Shown here: positions 8,598 through 18,002 of the stretch, in pieces
Numbering within the stretch: the first letter of the stretch is position 1
How the letters are laid out: each line of letters begins with the position of its first letter
Assembly (NCBI RefSeq): GCF_003334855.1
Contig: NZ_QOWE01000006.1
Location: forward strand, 1 to 64,000
DNA: 64,000 nt
Source: Larkinella punicea
GTDB taxonomy: Bacteria; Bacteroidota; Bacteroidia; Cytophagales; Spirosomataceae
Direction of reading: 5' to 3'
Made by a program: the position numbers and the translations under genes
Notes under the pieces: generated by a model
Database searches by the model: none
Told to the model about the DNA's origin: nothing
What the model saw: only the letters and a program-made list of their open reading frames with translations

Positions 8598-9194
8598 TCA
8601 ATTCAGCTTATCGGGGCCGATGGGAGCAGGTACGGCATTTTTGACCGGTTTGGTGCTTTTCAGGTATTGAAATACCGCCTGAATGTCTTCCTCCGCCATG
8701 TCGGTGTAGTTGAACCAGGGCATAGGAGGCAGCAGCGGCCGGGCGGTGGCAATGCCTTTGGATTTGCCCTGGGTCAGCGCCGTTTTGAATTGCTGGTAGG
8801 TCCAGGTACCGATTCCCGTGGCGTCGGACGTGAGGTTTGCCGCAAAACTAACACCCCAGGGACCAACAGCCGACGTTCCATCGGGACCAAATAGCATCCA
8901 GCCATTTTTCAGGGCCTCCGGCACCACCTTCCCAACCGGCCGACCAGCCGGATAACCGGATAAATGCAATTCCGGAATGACCTCCGGCCCCTGAGCCCCC
9001 ATGCGTTTGGGAGAATGGCAATCCTGACAACCCAGAATGCCAACCAGATACTTCCCCCGTTTGATCGTGGCTTCATCCGATTGGGGGGCGACCACGTTAT
9101 TTTTTTTCGGAGGGCCTTCATTTTTGGTAAAACCGGCCAAAAGAGACACGCAAAGAAGGGCAATCGGGAGTGCCGACAAGTGAATTTTTTTCAT
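8598..9194 (-). CDS. Exported monohaem cytochrome c
   Basis: A 198-residue protein with a Sec signal (residues 1-21) and one haem-binding motif CQDCH at residues 56-60. The likely axial Met lies in the LPPMPWFNY segment about 95 residues later, and the C-terminal helix MAEEDIQAVFQYLKS is typical of class I cytochromes c. It probably carries electrons in the periplasm. The neighbouring minus-strand gene (9256-10011) encodes a lipoprotein with many histidines and may be co-expressed. The partner oxidase or dehydrogenase is not visible here. Confidence 0.85.
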   Translation of the reverse strand: MKKIHLSALPIALLCVSLLAGFTKNEGPPKKNNVVAPQSDEATIKRGKYLVGILGCQDCHSPKRMGAQGPEVIPELHLSGYPAGRPVGKVVPEALKNGWMLFGPDGTSAVGPWGVSFAANLTSDATGIGTWTYQQFKTALTQGKSKGIATARPLLPPMPWFNYTDMAEEDIQAVFQYLKSTKPVKNAVPAPIGPDKLN

Positions 9195-9255
9195 ACAATG
9201 TGCTGGGTTGATTACTACTTATCAGTATAACAGACGAAGACAAATCCGATGATCG

Positions 9256-10011
9256 CTATTGCATCATCATCAATCCCTCGAGGCTCACCTGGATGTCGTC
9301 GCCCACTTGTTTAATGGTGTATTGCATCGGATAGTAACCCGCCCTGGCAAACTTGGCAGGAACCGGCACGCTCTTGGCAAGATTAGGTTTGCTCTTCAAA
9401 AACTCGTGCGTAACCATCGGTTCAATAAAGGTGACTTTGCCATCGTAGGAACCGAAAATCAACGTTTCGGTAAACTTACCCGTACCGGCCAGTTCAGGAG
9501 ATGCGGGATTCGCCCAGTGAACGCCCATTTCTGGCACACCGGCCGGCAGACGAATGTAGTTGCTGGGCAAATACCCGGCGGCCGGCAGATTGTCGAATTT
9601 CGCTTTGGCGGCTTCATAGACCGGAATCGCCTTCCGCTCGGCCAGGGGCTGCATGTAGAAGTGCATATCGAAGTGGCCCACGTCATAGACGCCCGGAGGC
9701 TCGTGTCCGGTGTGCAGGTAATCGAGCATGATGTGGTCGAAGGGCGTTTTGCCGACGGCTTCGGCCGGTAGGCTCAACACCAGCGCCACTCCGCCGTGTG
9801 GCAGGTTGTCCAGCGCCCCTTTGGTGAGGGTGAATCCAATGGAAGTAGGTTTGTTGTCGGCTGTAAACTTCACCCAGGAATAGGCCTTACCATTGCCCAG
9901 TGACTGTTCGGTTCCTTTATAGGTCGGGGCAACTGCAACCGTGTCGTCGTTGTCGCCACAGCCCGTCAGAAAGAGCAGGGCCAGCAATGGAATGGTAAAA
10001 AGTTTTTTCAT
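9256..10011 (-). CDS. His-rich lipoprotein, DUF5602/TTHB210-like
   Basis: 251 residues from the ATG at 10011. The frame is open to 10200, but the signal peptide and lipobox (LTGC, Cys at residue 18) fix the start at 10011. The central region has a run of conserved-looking His residues (DYLHTGH, VGHFDMHFYM), and a further VTHEF lies near residue 210. This recalls the DUF5602 family exemplified by TTHB210. Metal binding is possible but inferred. It sits 61 bp upstream of the cytochrome c gene on the same strand. Confidence 0.7.
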   Translation of the reverse strand: MKKLFTIPLLALLFLTGCGDNDDTVAVAPTYKGTEQSLGNGKAYSWVKFTADNKPTSIGFTLTKGALDNLPHGGVALVLSLPAEAVGKTPFDHIMLDYLHTGHEPPGVYDVGHFDMHFYMQPLAERKAIPVYEAAKAKFDNLPAAGYLPSNYIRLPAGVPEMGVHWANPASPELAGTGKFTETLIFGSYDGKVTFIEPMVTHEFLKSKPNLAKSVPVPAKFARAGYYPMQYTIKQVGDDIQVSLEGLMMMQ

Positions 10012-10397
10012 GTGATAGTGAGCTGTTTTTTTAGTTGAGAAAAAATACTCCTGCTGTTTCGACGCGCTGGGAATACGGCGTAAAAGTCGGGATTTGTGAG
10101 AGACTGCTGTTAGCTCAAAATAGACATTCTTTGTCTCATTTTCGACAAAATAGGTTTCAGAGGCTAGAATGGCCCTATTTTCGTCTCGTTTTATGAACAC
10201 AACGGCGCCACTGAGGAGGGCCGAACAAGCCTGATTTTTTGATTGGAGAAGTGCAGGATCTTAGCATTCTAGTGTCCTATGTTACCATTTTTGGCTATAT
10301 TGGTTACATTGGCACCTGAATTGTTTGAGTATTTTAAAGTTTATGAGTAAAATTACTCTAACGTGTAACTTTAAAATTAACTAGCCCTCCGTTTCCC
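10012..10397. other. Divergent intergenic region
   Basis: 386 bp between the minus-strand lipoprotein and the plus-strand gene at 10398. It holds AT-rich sequence likely to carry both promoters. I find no exact TAnnTTTG box. No repeat or RNA gene was recognised. Confidence 0.4.
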
Positions 10398-10643
10398 ATG
10401 TTTGAATCCATTCGCTCATACCTTCGATTGAGACGACTTGCCAAAGCTTTGCATGAATCCCAGGACAATCAGTACACCAATCAAATTGATGCTATGCGGG
10501 CCTGTAACCGCTTGTTTCGCGACGGCGGAAAGGAATTTTCAGTTGTTAAGCATAAAAGTGAGACCCTTTTCTGGGTGGTCTCCAAGAAGTCGGCGGAAGC
10601 CCTGATAAAAGAAGGACACCAGATTTTAAAACCGTATAAATAA
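10398..10643 (+). CDS. Small hypothetical protein
   Basis: An 81-residue soluble basic protein (SIRSYLRLRRLAKALHES near the N-terminus, SKKSAEALIKEGHQILKPYK at the end). Its second half has alternating beta-type residues around FWVVSKK. There is no signal peptide and I do not recognise the family. It is convergent with the MazG-like gene. Confidence 0.6.
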   Translation: MFESIRSYLRLRRLAKALHESQDNQYTNQIDAMRACNRLFRDGGKEFSVVKHKSETLFWVVSKKSAEALIKEGHQILKPYK

Positions 10644-10703
10644 TGGGATAATTACTTACCAATTGGTATGTTATAACCCGGAAAACCGGCCGGATGCCTA
10701 GCC

Positions 10704-11030
10704 TTACCGCAACTTCTCATTTTCGAGGTGCCGGCTTGCATCCCGGCTGGTTTTCTTTTCCAGATTCTTTTGAAAAGCCGCCGTTAAGTCAACGCCGGTT
10801 TGGTTGGCCAGGCAGATCAAAACCCACAGAACATCGGCCATTTCGTCGCCGAGATCCTTGTCTTTGTCGGATTCTTTTTCCGATTGTTCGCCATACCGGC
10901 GGGCAATGATCCGGGCCACTTCGCCGACTTCTTCGGAGAGCATGGCCATGTTGGTGAGTTCGTTAAAGTAGCGGACGCCGATGGTTTTAATCCATGCATC
11001 GACGGTGTCCTGGGCTTCGCGTAGTGTCAT
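10704..11030 (-). CDS. MazG-like nucleotide pyrophosphohydrolase
   Basis: 108 residues from the ATG at 11030. The open frame to 11105 runs back past the promoter box. The all-alpha NTP pyrophosphohydrolase motifs are present: EEVGEVAR (first metal-binding Glu pair) and GDEMADVLW (downstream acidic residues). Such enzymes hydrolyse non-canonical or excess dNTPs to dNMP and pyrophosphate, which limits mutagenic nucleotides. The short single-domain form resembles dimeric MazG-like and RS21-C6-type proteins. It is divergent from the ECF sigma gene. Confidence 0.9.
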   Translation of the reverse strand: MTLREAQDTVDAWIKTIGVRYFNELTNMAMLSEEVGEVARIIARRYGEQSEKESDKDKDLGDEMADVLWVLICLANQTGVDLTAAFQKNLEKKTSRDASRHLENEKLR

Positions 11031-11102
11031 AAAAGGAGCAGGCAATACCCCAAAAGTGCAGGACCGTCGTTGCGACGGAAAGCCTGTCCGGAGCATTGCC
11101 TG

Positions 11103-11110
11103 CAAATCTA
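11103..11110 (-). promoter_or_regulatory. Putative -7 box for the mazG-like gene
   Basis: CAAATCTA reads TAGATTTG on the minus strand, an exact TAnnTTTG match 73 bp upstream of the chosen ATG. It makes the longer start at 11105 implausible. Confidence 0.4.
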
Positions 11111-11163
11111 GGCGTTTTTAAGCAAGACGCCCAACGCAAATTTATCCGCAAATAATACCAAAT

Positions 11164-11186
11164 TTTGCAGGAATCGGTTAAGTTTG
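11164..11186 (+). promoter_or_regulatory. Putative promoter of the ECF sigma gene
   Basis: TAAGTTTG at 11179-11186 matches the -7 box, and a TTTG lies 15 bp upstream at 11164-11167, a slightly short spacing. Transcription would start near 11193, which supports translation from 11226. Confidence 0.4.
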
Positions 11187-11225
11187 CTCCTCTTCTGCCT
11201 TTGCAGGTTAGTTTGCACACGACTG

Positions 11226-11837
11226 ATGAACGCCCGCTCCGACACCCCAAACGACCTGATGCACTGGAATGCTTTCCGGGAGGGAAGCGAGTCGGCTTTT
11301 GCGGCTTTGTATTCGGCGCATTACCGGCATTTGATCAACTACGGCCGGCGGTTCGGGGCCGATCAGGCCACCGCCGAAGATGCCATTCACGACGTGTTCA
11401 TCGACCTGTGGAAGTATCGCCAGACGCTGACGCAACCGCAATCCGTTCAATCTTATCTGCTGAAAGCATTCCGCAACCGATTGGTGACCCAACTCGCCGA
11501 GCGACAGCGCCGGTTTGCCGAAACCGATGTGGAAGAACAATTCGGTTTGTTACCGGTCGAGCCTTCGGCCGAAGACCGGCTGCTGGAGGACAAACTGAAT
11601 CAGGAACAGCACGAACACATTCAGAGTGCTTTCACGACCTTGTCGCCCCGGCAGCAGGAAATCCTGTATTTGCGGTACTTCACGGATTTGAGTTACGATG
11701 ACATCTGCGCCGTGATGGGCATCACCTACAACACCGCCCGGACGCAGTTGTACCAGGCCCTGACCGCCCTCCGCAAACGCCTGCAGACCAACTGGCCGGT
11801 TTTACTGCTGCTGCTGGGGCTGTTTATGAATCGCTGA
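11226..11837 (+). CDS. ECF RNA polymerase sigma factor
   Basis: 203 residues from the ATG at 11226. Region 2 is visible at about residues 25-90 (FAALYSAHYRHLINYGRRFG, AEDAIHDVFIDLWK). Region 4 lies at about 135-190 (LSPRQQEILYLRYF, then ITYNTARTQLYQALTALRKR, the helix-turn-helix). A hydrophobic tail LLLLLGLFMNR ends the protein, as is common in sigma factors of this clade. It directs polymerase to its target promoters and is presumably held by the FecR protein encoded next. The gene order sigma, FecR, SusC, SusD points to cell-surface signalling control of the uptake operon. Confidence 0.95.
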   Translation: MNARSDTPNDLMHWNAFREGSESAFAALYSAHYRHLINYGRRFGADQATAEDAIHDVFIDLWKYRQTLTQPQSVQSYLLKAFRNRLVTQLAERQRRFAETDVEEQFGLLPVEPSAEDRLLEDKLNQEQHEHIQSAFTTLSPRQQEILYLRYFTDLSYDDICAVMGITYNTARTQLYQALTALRKRLQTNWPVLLLLLGLFMNR

Positions 11838-11923
11838 TTCGTTTTTTTTACAAATTTTTCCTCCGTTCATACTACAAAGCCCCCGGTTTCTGCTCTTACC
11901 GTTAATTGATTCTTCAACACGGC

Positions 11924-12949
11924 ATGAAACCGCAGGAATACTACGCTACCCTTGAATCCATTGACCTCGCCCGGGATCCCGACTTTCAGGCGTGGATAGT
12001 TGCCCCAACGTCAGAAACGAATCAGTTCTGGGAGTCGGTGAAAGCCCTCTATCCACAGCAGCAAAGCACCATCGAGCAGGCCCGGTTGCTGGTGATTGGT
12101 CTGGAATCTACCTGGCAGGTCTTGCCCGAAAGTGCCGTAGAGAATTCTTTTCAACGACTCCGCCTGAAACAGCTTGCGCTGCAACCCGAACCGAAGCGGC
12201 TGTTTTTCAGACCGGTTTTTTACCGGTATGCGGCTGCCGTCACCCTGCTGTTGCTGGCGGGCATGGGTTGGTGGCTGTATGAAGGGGCCACGTCGCCGAT
12301 TGAGTACAAAACCGCTTACGGCCAGATTCAGACAGTGACTTTGCCGGATGGTTCGGTCGTGACGCTGAATGCTAATTCCATTTTGCAAATGTCGGGCGAC
12401 TGGCAGACGGAAGGGCGCCGGGAGGTACATCTAACGGGTGAAGCATTCTTTGACGTGAGCAAAAAACCGCTGGGCCGACGGATGCCGTTCGTGGTGCATA
12501 CGGGTGCTGCTGACGTGGTGGTGCTGGGTACGCGCTTCAACGTAAACACCCGCCGGACCCGCACGCAGGTGGTCTTGCAGGAAGGAAAAGTGAAGCTGGC
12601 ATTGCAGCAACAACCCGATGTGATGATGCAGCCGGGGGATCTGGTGGAAACGACGGGCGGCAAAACCGCACTCCGCCGGGAGCGGGTCGATGCCGGGCGC
12701 TACGTGGCCTGGCGCGACAATTTACTGGTGCTGGAAGAGGAACGTCTGGCCGAAATTGTCCAGCGATTGAATGATGAGTACGGACTCACCGTCTCGATTA
12801 CCAACAAAAACCTGCTCAATGAACCCTTTACGGGATCGGTACCGGCCAACAAACCGGAGTTATTGATTCGGCTGATTGCCGAAACCTTTCGCTTGCGAAT
12901 TGATAAACAGGACAATCAAATCGTTTTATCCAATTACAAAAATGAATAA
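11924..12949 (+). CDS. FecR-type anti-sigma factor
   Basis: 341 residues from the ATG at 11924. It has a cytoplasmic N-terminal domain and one transmembrane helix near residues 103-120 (AAAVTLLLLAGMGWWLY). A periplasmic FecR domain follows (TVTLPDGSVVTLNANSILQM, HLTGEAFFDV, VVLGTRFNV), then a C-terminal DUF4974 domain (LAEIVQRLNDEYGLTV, ETFRLRI). It should bind the adjacent sigma factor and release it when the SusC receptor with its STN domain signals. Its stop codon overlaps the SusC start by 8 nt, which implies translational coupling. Confidence 0.95.
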   Translation: MKPQEYYATLESIDLARDPDFQAWIVAPTSETNQFWESVKALYPQQQSTIEQARLLVIGLESTWQVLPESAVENSFQRLRLKQLALQPEPKRLFFRPVFYRYAAAVTLLLLAGMGWWLYEGATSPIEYKTAYGQIQTVTLPDGSVVTLNANSILQMSGDWQTEGRREVHLTGEAFFDVSKKPLGRRMPFVVHTGAADVVVLGTRFNVNTRRTRTQVVLQEGKVKLALQQQPDVMMQPGDLVETTGGKTALRRERVDAGRYVAWRDNLLVLEEERLAEIVQRLNDEYGLTVSITNKNLLNEPFTGSVPANKPELLIRLIAETFRLRIDKQDNQIVLSNYKNE

Positions 12950-15900
12950 ATCCCTACCAACCCGAATCCGACTGGCGATTTTGGGCCTGTGGTGTCTGAC
13001 GACCACGGCTGAAGCGCAGATGCTGGCATCGAACACGATTCCCCGGCATCCCCATTTGATACAGGAATTTCCCCGGAATGCCCGAAACGGCAACCCAACG
13101 GTCCGGTCGCTGAGTGACGTGCTGCGCGACCTGGAAAAGAAATATGGCATCAAGTTCGCTTTTCAACGGAAAACCCTGCGCGACAAAACCGTGAGCCTGC
13201 CGCTGCCCGCTACGGCCGACCGGGAAGCGGTTTTGAAAGCGGTTTTGAAACCCAACAACCTGACTTTCCGCAAAGTCGATGACTATTATTATGTGATCGT
13301 CGACGCGGACGAGGCCACGAGTCGGCTGGCTCCGTTTGTTGCGCCCCTGGAAAACAGCCAACTGGTGCAGTCGCGGCCGGGAACCATACCGGATGAGCGC
13401 CTGGATCTTGCCGTTACATCGGCCCTGCTGATGCGGCAACCGCTGGAAATTACCGTTCAGGAGCGCCGGGTGACGGGCCGTGTCACGGCGGAGGAAAATG
13501 CCGACGGTTTACCGGGGGTCAGTGTGGCACTGAAAGGCACCACCCGCGGTACGACGACCGACGCATCCGGTAATTTTGCCTTTTCCGTACCGAACGAAGG
13601 CGGAACGCTGGTGTTCAGCTTCATCGGGTATCTGACGCAGGAAATTCCGCTGGGCAGCCAGTCGACGGTCAATGTAACGCTGAAACCGTCGGACCAGACG
13701 TTGAATGAAGTGGTGGTGGTGGGGTATGGAACGCAGCAAAAGCGGGATGTAACCGGGTCGATTGCGTCGATCAGTACCAAAAATATCAAGGACCAGCCGG
13801 TTCCGAACATTGTCGAAGGCTTGACAGGCCGGTTGCCGGGGGTGCTGATTCAGCAAAATACCGGAGCGCCGGGCAACAGTCCATCTATCAAAATCCGGGG
13901 GCTGGGGTCGATCAGTGCCGGCAATGGTCCGCTGGTCGTCATCGACGGGCAACCGCTGAACTCGGGCGATCTGGCCAACGGCGGGGGATTGAACCTGCTG
14001 AACCCCAACGATATTGATAAAATCGACATCCTGAAAGATGCTTCGGCGACGGCCATTTACGGATCGCGGGGAGCCAACGGGGTGGTGGTGGTCACAACCA
14101 AACGCGGCAAATCGGGTCAGGCGCGGGTAAATTTCGATTACTACACCGGCGTTCAGCAGATTACCAAAAAAATGGACATGCTGAATTCGCAGCAGTTTGC
14201 GGAGTTTTCCAAAGAAGCCTTCAACAATGCTTACCTCCAGCGGGTGGCTGGTGCCGCCATTACGGATCCCAACTCGGCCCGCCCGGCTGGTCAGCGGTAT
14301 CGGTATCCGCGCGGGGAGTTTGCCGGAGTCAATTTCGACGATCCGGGCAGTCTGCCAACCTACGATTACCAGGACATGATTTTTCAGAATGCGCCCATCA
14401 GCAGTTACCAGTTGACGGCATCGGGGGGCAGCGAGAAAGTGCAATACATGGTGTCGGGAAACTACCTGAAACAGGATGGTGTCGTCAAACGTTCGGGGAT
14501 CGACCGGTATACCGTCCGGACTAACATCGATGCCGAGATTACAAAGTACCTGAAAATGGGAATCAGCCTAAGCCCGTCGTTTTCGGTGGAAGACCGGGTC
14601 AATACCGACGGGCACTGGGCCAGCAACGGGGTGATCAATGCCGCATTGAGTTTGCCGCCTTTCGTTCCGATCTACCAGCCTGGAACGTCCGTTTATAACT
14701 CTCAGGCTTTCTATGCCGCCCCCTACGACTGGCCGGGCATTACCAACCCGGTTGCCAACATCTTCGAAATCGATAACAAACTGCGGACTACGCGTCTGTT
14801 GGGCAACGCTTATGCCGAGGTGAAATTGCCATTTGGCATCCTGTATCGGGGTACTATTGGTGGCGATGTGCGGCATGCGCGGCAGAACTACTACCAGACC
14901 TCATCGCTGCCGCTGAATCAATTGTTGCCGCCGACTGCTAACTCAGCCTATGCGGAAAATCTCCAGGAGTTGAACTGGGTGACCAACCATACCTTAAACT
15001 ATACCAGGCAAATCGGCGAAACACACCGGTTCGAAGTGCTGGTGGGTTTGGAAAGCCAGAAGAATGATTTCGAACGCAGCCGGATCGATGCCAACAACTT
15101 CCCGAATGACCTGGTTCGGACGGTGAATGCGGGGACGATTATCGGAACCCAGGCGGGCCGCAATTTCCGGGATCAATGGTCGCTGGCGTCGTATTTTGGC
15201 CGGGTTGCTTACTCCTTCAAAGACCGTTATCTGGTCAATGCGTCTTTCCGGCGCGATGGCTCATCGCGGTTTGGCATGAACAGCCGCTGGGGTACGTTCC
15301 CCTCCGCTTCGGTGGGCTGGCGCGTATCTGAAGAGTCTTTCCTGAAAAACAACCGCGTTATTTCAGAATTGAAACTCAAAGCGAGCTACGGGATTTCTGG
15401 AAACAATGCCTTCACCAGCAACTACCCGTCGCTGGGGCTGTTGGGTCCGGACAATTATGTGCTGGGCAACGCACTGGCCAACGGTCTGGCGGTCAGCTCC
15501 ATCGGGAACGACAACCTGACGTGGGAAAAAAGTCGGCAAACCGACATCGGGCTTGAACTGGGCGTTCTTAGTAACCGGATTTTCCTGACGGTGGATTACT
15601 ACAAACGCATCACGACCGATCTGTTGCTGGCCGTGCAGGTTCCGACCCTGACCGGTTTTTCATCGGCCGTCAGAAACATTGGTAAAGTCGAAAACAAAGG
15701 GCTTGAAGTGGCCTTGAACACCCGGAACCTGACGGGTGCCTTTAGCTGGACGACGGATCTGAACTTCTCGTTTAACCGCAATACCGTGCTGGCACTCGGA
15801 CCCACCGGCGACCCCATCCGCAGCGGTACGGGCGTCGGCGAGTCGAACATCACCATGATTGGCGAACCGCTGGGCAGCTTCTTCGGCTATCGGCAAATCG

Positions 15901-16541
15901 GCGTATTCCGCGACCGGGCCGACCTGGATTCGTATCCCCACTTTGCCGATTCGCAGCCGGGTGATGTCAAATTTGAAGACGTGAACGGCGACGGAAAAGT
16001 GGACGCCAACGACCGGACGCTGATTGGCAACAACCAGCCGGATTTTATTTACGGAATTACAAATACATTCAGTTTCAAAGGGTTCGATCTGGGTATTGTA
16101 GTTCAGGGCGTTCAGGGTTCGACCATTCTGAATCTGTCTCGCCGGTTTTATGAAAACCTCGAAGGAAATGCCAACTCACTGACCACGGCACTCAACCGCT
16201 GGCGGTCACCGGAGCAACCCGGCGATGGCACCACGCCCCGCGCCAACACGCGTACGACGGGGAACAACAACGCCATTTCGTCGCGCTGGGTCGAAGATGC
16301 CAGTTATTTCCGCATCCGGAACATTACGCTGGGCTACAACATCCCGAAAACGCTGATTCAGCGTGTGAAGGTGCAAAGTCTGCGGTTGTATGGTGGGGTG
16401 CAGAACGCCCTGACGATCTCGAAATACCTGGGCTACAATCCGGAGGTGAGCGGGTATGAAGGTCCGCTGACCGGCGGAGTCGACTACGGCAGTTACCCGC
16501 TGGCCCGTACCTACACAATTGGCGTAAACATTGGTCTTTAA
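12942..16541 (+). CDS. SusC/RagA TonB-dependent transporter with STN domain
   Basis: 1199 residues from the ATG at 12942. The domains in order are a signal peptide (1-26, TTAEAQ), an STN signalling domain (about 55-120, LRDLEKKYGIKFAFQ), and a carboxypeptidase-like regulatory domain (about 180-250, GLPGVSVALKGTTRGTTTD). The TonB/plug signature follows (EVVVVGYGTQQKRDVTGSI), and then the beta barrel to the C-terminus (ARTYTIGVNIGL). It imports a large substrate, usually a glycan or peptide, across the outer membrane with the SusD lid encoded next. The STN domain is what passes the signal to the FecR partner. The substrate is unknown. Confidence 0.97.
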   Translation: MNKSLPTRIRLAILGLWCLTTTAEAQMLASNTIPRHPHLIQEFPRNARNGNPTVRSLSDVLRDLEKKYGIKFAFQRKTLRDKTVSLPLPATADREAVLKAVLKPNNLTFRKVDDYYYVIVDADEATSRLAPFVAPLENSQLVQSRPGTIPDERLDLAVTSALLMRQPLEITVQERRVTGRVTAEENADGLPGVSVALKGTTRGTTTDASGNFAFSVPNEGGTLVFSFIGYLTQEIPLGSQSTVNVTLKPSDQTLNEVVVVGYGTQQKRDVTGSIASISTKNIKDQPVPNIVEGLTGRLPGVLIQQNTGAPGNSPSIKIRGLGSISAGNGPLVVIDGQPLNSGDLANGGGLNLLNPNDIDKIDILKDASATAIYGSRGANGVVVVTTKRGKSGQARVNFDYYTGVQQITKKMDMLNSQQFAEFSKEAFNNAYLQRVAGAAITDPNSARPAGQRYRYPRGEFAGVNFDDPGSLPTYDYQDMIFQNAPISSYQLTASGGSEKVQYMVSGNYLKQDGVVKRSGIDRYTVRTNIDAEITKYLKMGISLSPSFSVEDRVNTDGHWASNGVINAALSLPPFVPIYQPGTSVYNSQAFYAAPYDWPGITNPVANIFEIDNKLRTTRLLGNAYAEVKLPFGILYRGTIGGDVRHARQNYYQTSSLPLNQLLPPTANSAYAENLQELNWVTNHTLNYTRQIGETHRFEVLVGLESQKNDFERSRIDANNFPNDLVRTVNAGTIIGTQAGRNFRDQWSLASYFGRVAYSFKDRYLVNASFRRDGSSRFGMNSRWGTFPSASVGWRVSEESFLKNNRVISELKLKASYGISGNNAFTSNYPSLGLLGPDNYVLGNALANGLAVSSIGNDNLTWEKSRQTDIGLELGVLSNRIFLTVDYYKRITTDLLLAVQVPTLTGFSSAVRNIGKVENKGLEVALNTRNLTGAFSWTTDLNFSFNRNTVLALGPTGDPIRSGTGVGESNITMIGEPLGSFFGYRQIGVFRDRADLDSYPHFADSQPGDVKFEDVNGDGKVDANDRTLIGNNQPDFIYGITNTFSFKGFDLGIVVQGVQGSTILNLSRRFYENLEGNANSLTTALNRWRSPEQPGDGTTPRANTRTTGNNNAISSRWVEDASYFRIRNITLGYNIPKTLIQRVKVQSLRLYGGVQNALTISKYLGYNPEVSGYEGPLTGGVDYGSYPLARTYTIGVNIGL

Positions 16542-16553
16542 TCTCACTCTTCC

Positions 16554-17996
16554 ATGAAACGGAACTATTTGTATATCACCTTTTTAAGTCTTGTATTAAC
16601 AAGCTGTAAGGATGAATTTCTAGCCTTGTCGCCCATTTCACAGGCCAGCACGGCGACGTTCTACCGAACCGGTTCCGACCTGCTGAATGCCTTGAACGGA
16701 GCATACGGGGCTTTGCAGTCCGGCGGTCAGTATGGCCAGTATTACGTGGTTGCGGAAATACCGTCCGACGATACCCGCCCCGTATTATCCGGTTCGGTAA
16801 CGGATCAGGACGAGTTCGATAAATTTTACATGCGAACCACCAATCCATTCGTGGCCACTCGCTGGAGCGACGGCTACCGGGGCATCTACCGCTGCAACGC
16901 CATCATCGACCGGAGCGCGGGGGTTACTATGAACGAAGACCAGAAAAAACGCATCGTCGGCGAAGCGAAATTTTTGCGGGCGCTGATGTATTTCAACCTC
17001 GTCCGGGTTTTTGGCGATGTTCCGCTGGTGGTTCAGGAAGTGGTCGACCCGCAGGAAGGTTATAATTACGGACGCACACCGGTTGCAGATGTGTATGCGC
17101 AGATTATCCAGGATTTAACGGATGCGGAAGGGGTTTTGGACGTTAGTTATACCGGAGCCAATGTGGGCCGGGCCACGCGCGGAGCGGCCAAATCGTTGTT
17201 GGGAAAAGTATATCTGACCCAACGGCGGTATGCCGAAGCTGCGGCCAAACTGAAAGAAGTGATCGACGCCGGAACCTACGATTTGCTGCCCAGTTACGCC
17301 AGTGTTTTCCAGGCATCGGCCAAGAATCATAAAGAATCAATTTTTGATGTCCAGTACAAAAAAGGCAGCATCGGCGAGGGCAGCGGTTTTGCCAATACCT
17401 ATGCGCCCGAAAACTCGGGCAACGCGGTGATTCAGTTTGGGGGTGGGGGCAACAACCAGCCCACGGCCGACATGATCGCGGCTTATGAACCCGGTGATTT
17501 GCGGAAAGATGTATCGCTGGCGACCAGTTACACCAATGCCAGTGGGGTGCGGGTAGACTACAATTTTGTTCGCAAATACCGCGATGCGCCCGTTATTTCC
17601 GGCGATTCGGAAGACAACTGGCCGGTTTTGCGCTATGCCGATGTCTTGCTGATGTATGCCGAAGCGCTGAATGAAACCGGCAATACGGCCCAGGCGTTGC
17701 CCTTCCTGAACCGCATCCGGCAACGCGCCGGACTGGCCGCCAAAACCGCCACTGATGCCGGAACACAAGCCGCCATGCGGTTGGCCCTGGAACAGGAACG
17801 ACGGATTGAACTGGCATTCGAAGGCCACCGCTGGTTCGACCTGGTGCGCACGGGTCGGGCGCTGCCGGTGCTGCGAGCCAAGGCGGCCGCCATCGGCATC
17901 CAGACCAATCTGACCGAAAACAACCTGGTGTTTGCCATTCCGCAGAGCCAGATCGACATCAACCCGACGAAAATTACCCAGAATCCGGGGTATTGA
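16554..17996 (+). CDS. SusD/RagB substrate-binding lipoprotein
   Basis: A 480-residue surface lipoprotein with signal and lipobox LTSC (Cys at residue 18). The SusD/RagB pattern is present: TATFYRTGSDLLNALNGAYG near the start, LRALMYFNLVRVFGDVPLV in the TPR-like core, VLRYADVLLMYAEALNETG, and EQERRIELAFEGHRWFDLVR near the end. It forms the hinged lid on the preceding SusC, 12 bp upstream. A family A inverted repeat lies just after its stop. Confidence 0.97.
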   Translation: MKRNYLYITFLSLVLTSCKDEFLALSPISQASTATFYRTGSDLLNALNGAYGALQSGGQYGQYYVVAEIPSDDTRPVLSGSVTDQDEFDKFYMRTTNPFVATRWSDGYRGIYRCNAIIDRSAGVTMNEDQKKRIVGEAKFLRALMYFNLVRVFGDVPLVVQEVVDPQEGYNYGRTPVADVYAQIIQDLTDAEGVLDVSYTGANVGRATRGAAKSLLGKVYLTQRRYAEAAAKLKEVIDAGTYDLLPSYASVFQASAKNHKESIFDVQYKKGSIGEGSGFANTYAPENSGNAVIQFGGGGNNQPTADMIAAYEPGDLRKDVSLATSYTNASGVRVDYNFVRKYRDAPVISGDSEDNWPVLRYADVLLMYAEALNETGNTAQALPFLNRIRQRAGLAAKTATDAGTQAAMRLALEQERRIELAFEGHRWFDLVRTGRALPVLRAKAAAIGIQTNLTENNLVFAIPQSQIDINPTKITQNPGY

Positions 17997-18002
17997 TTTG
18001 AT

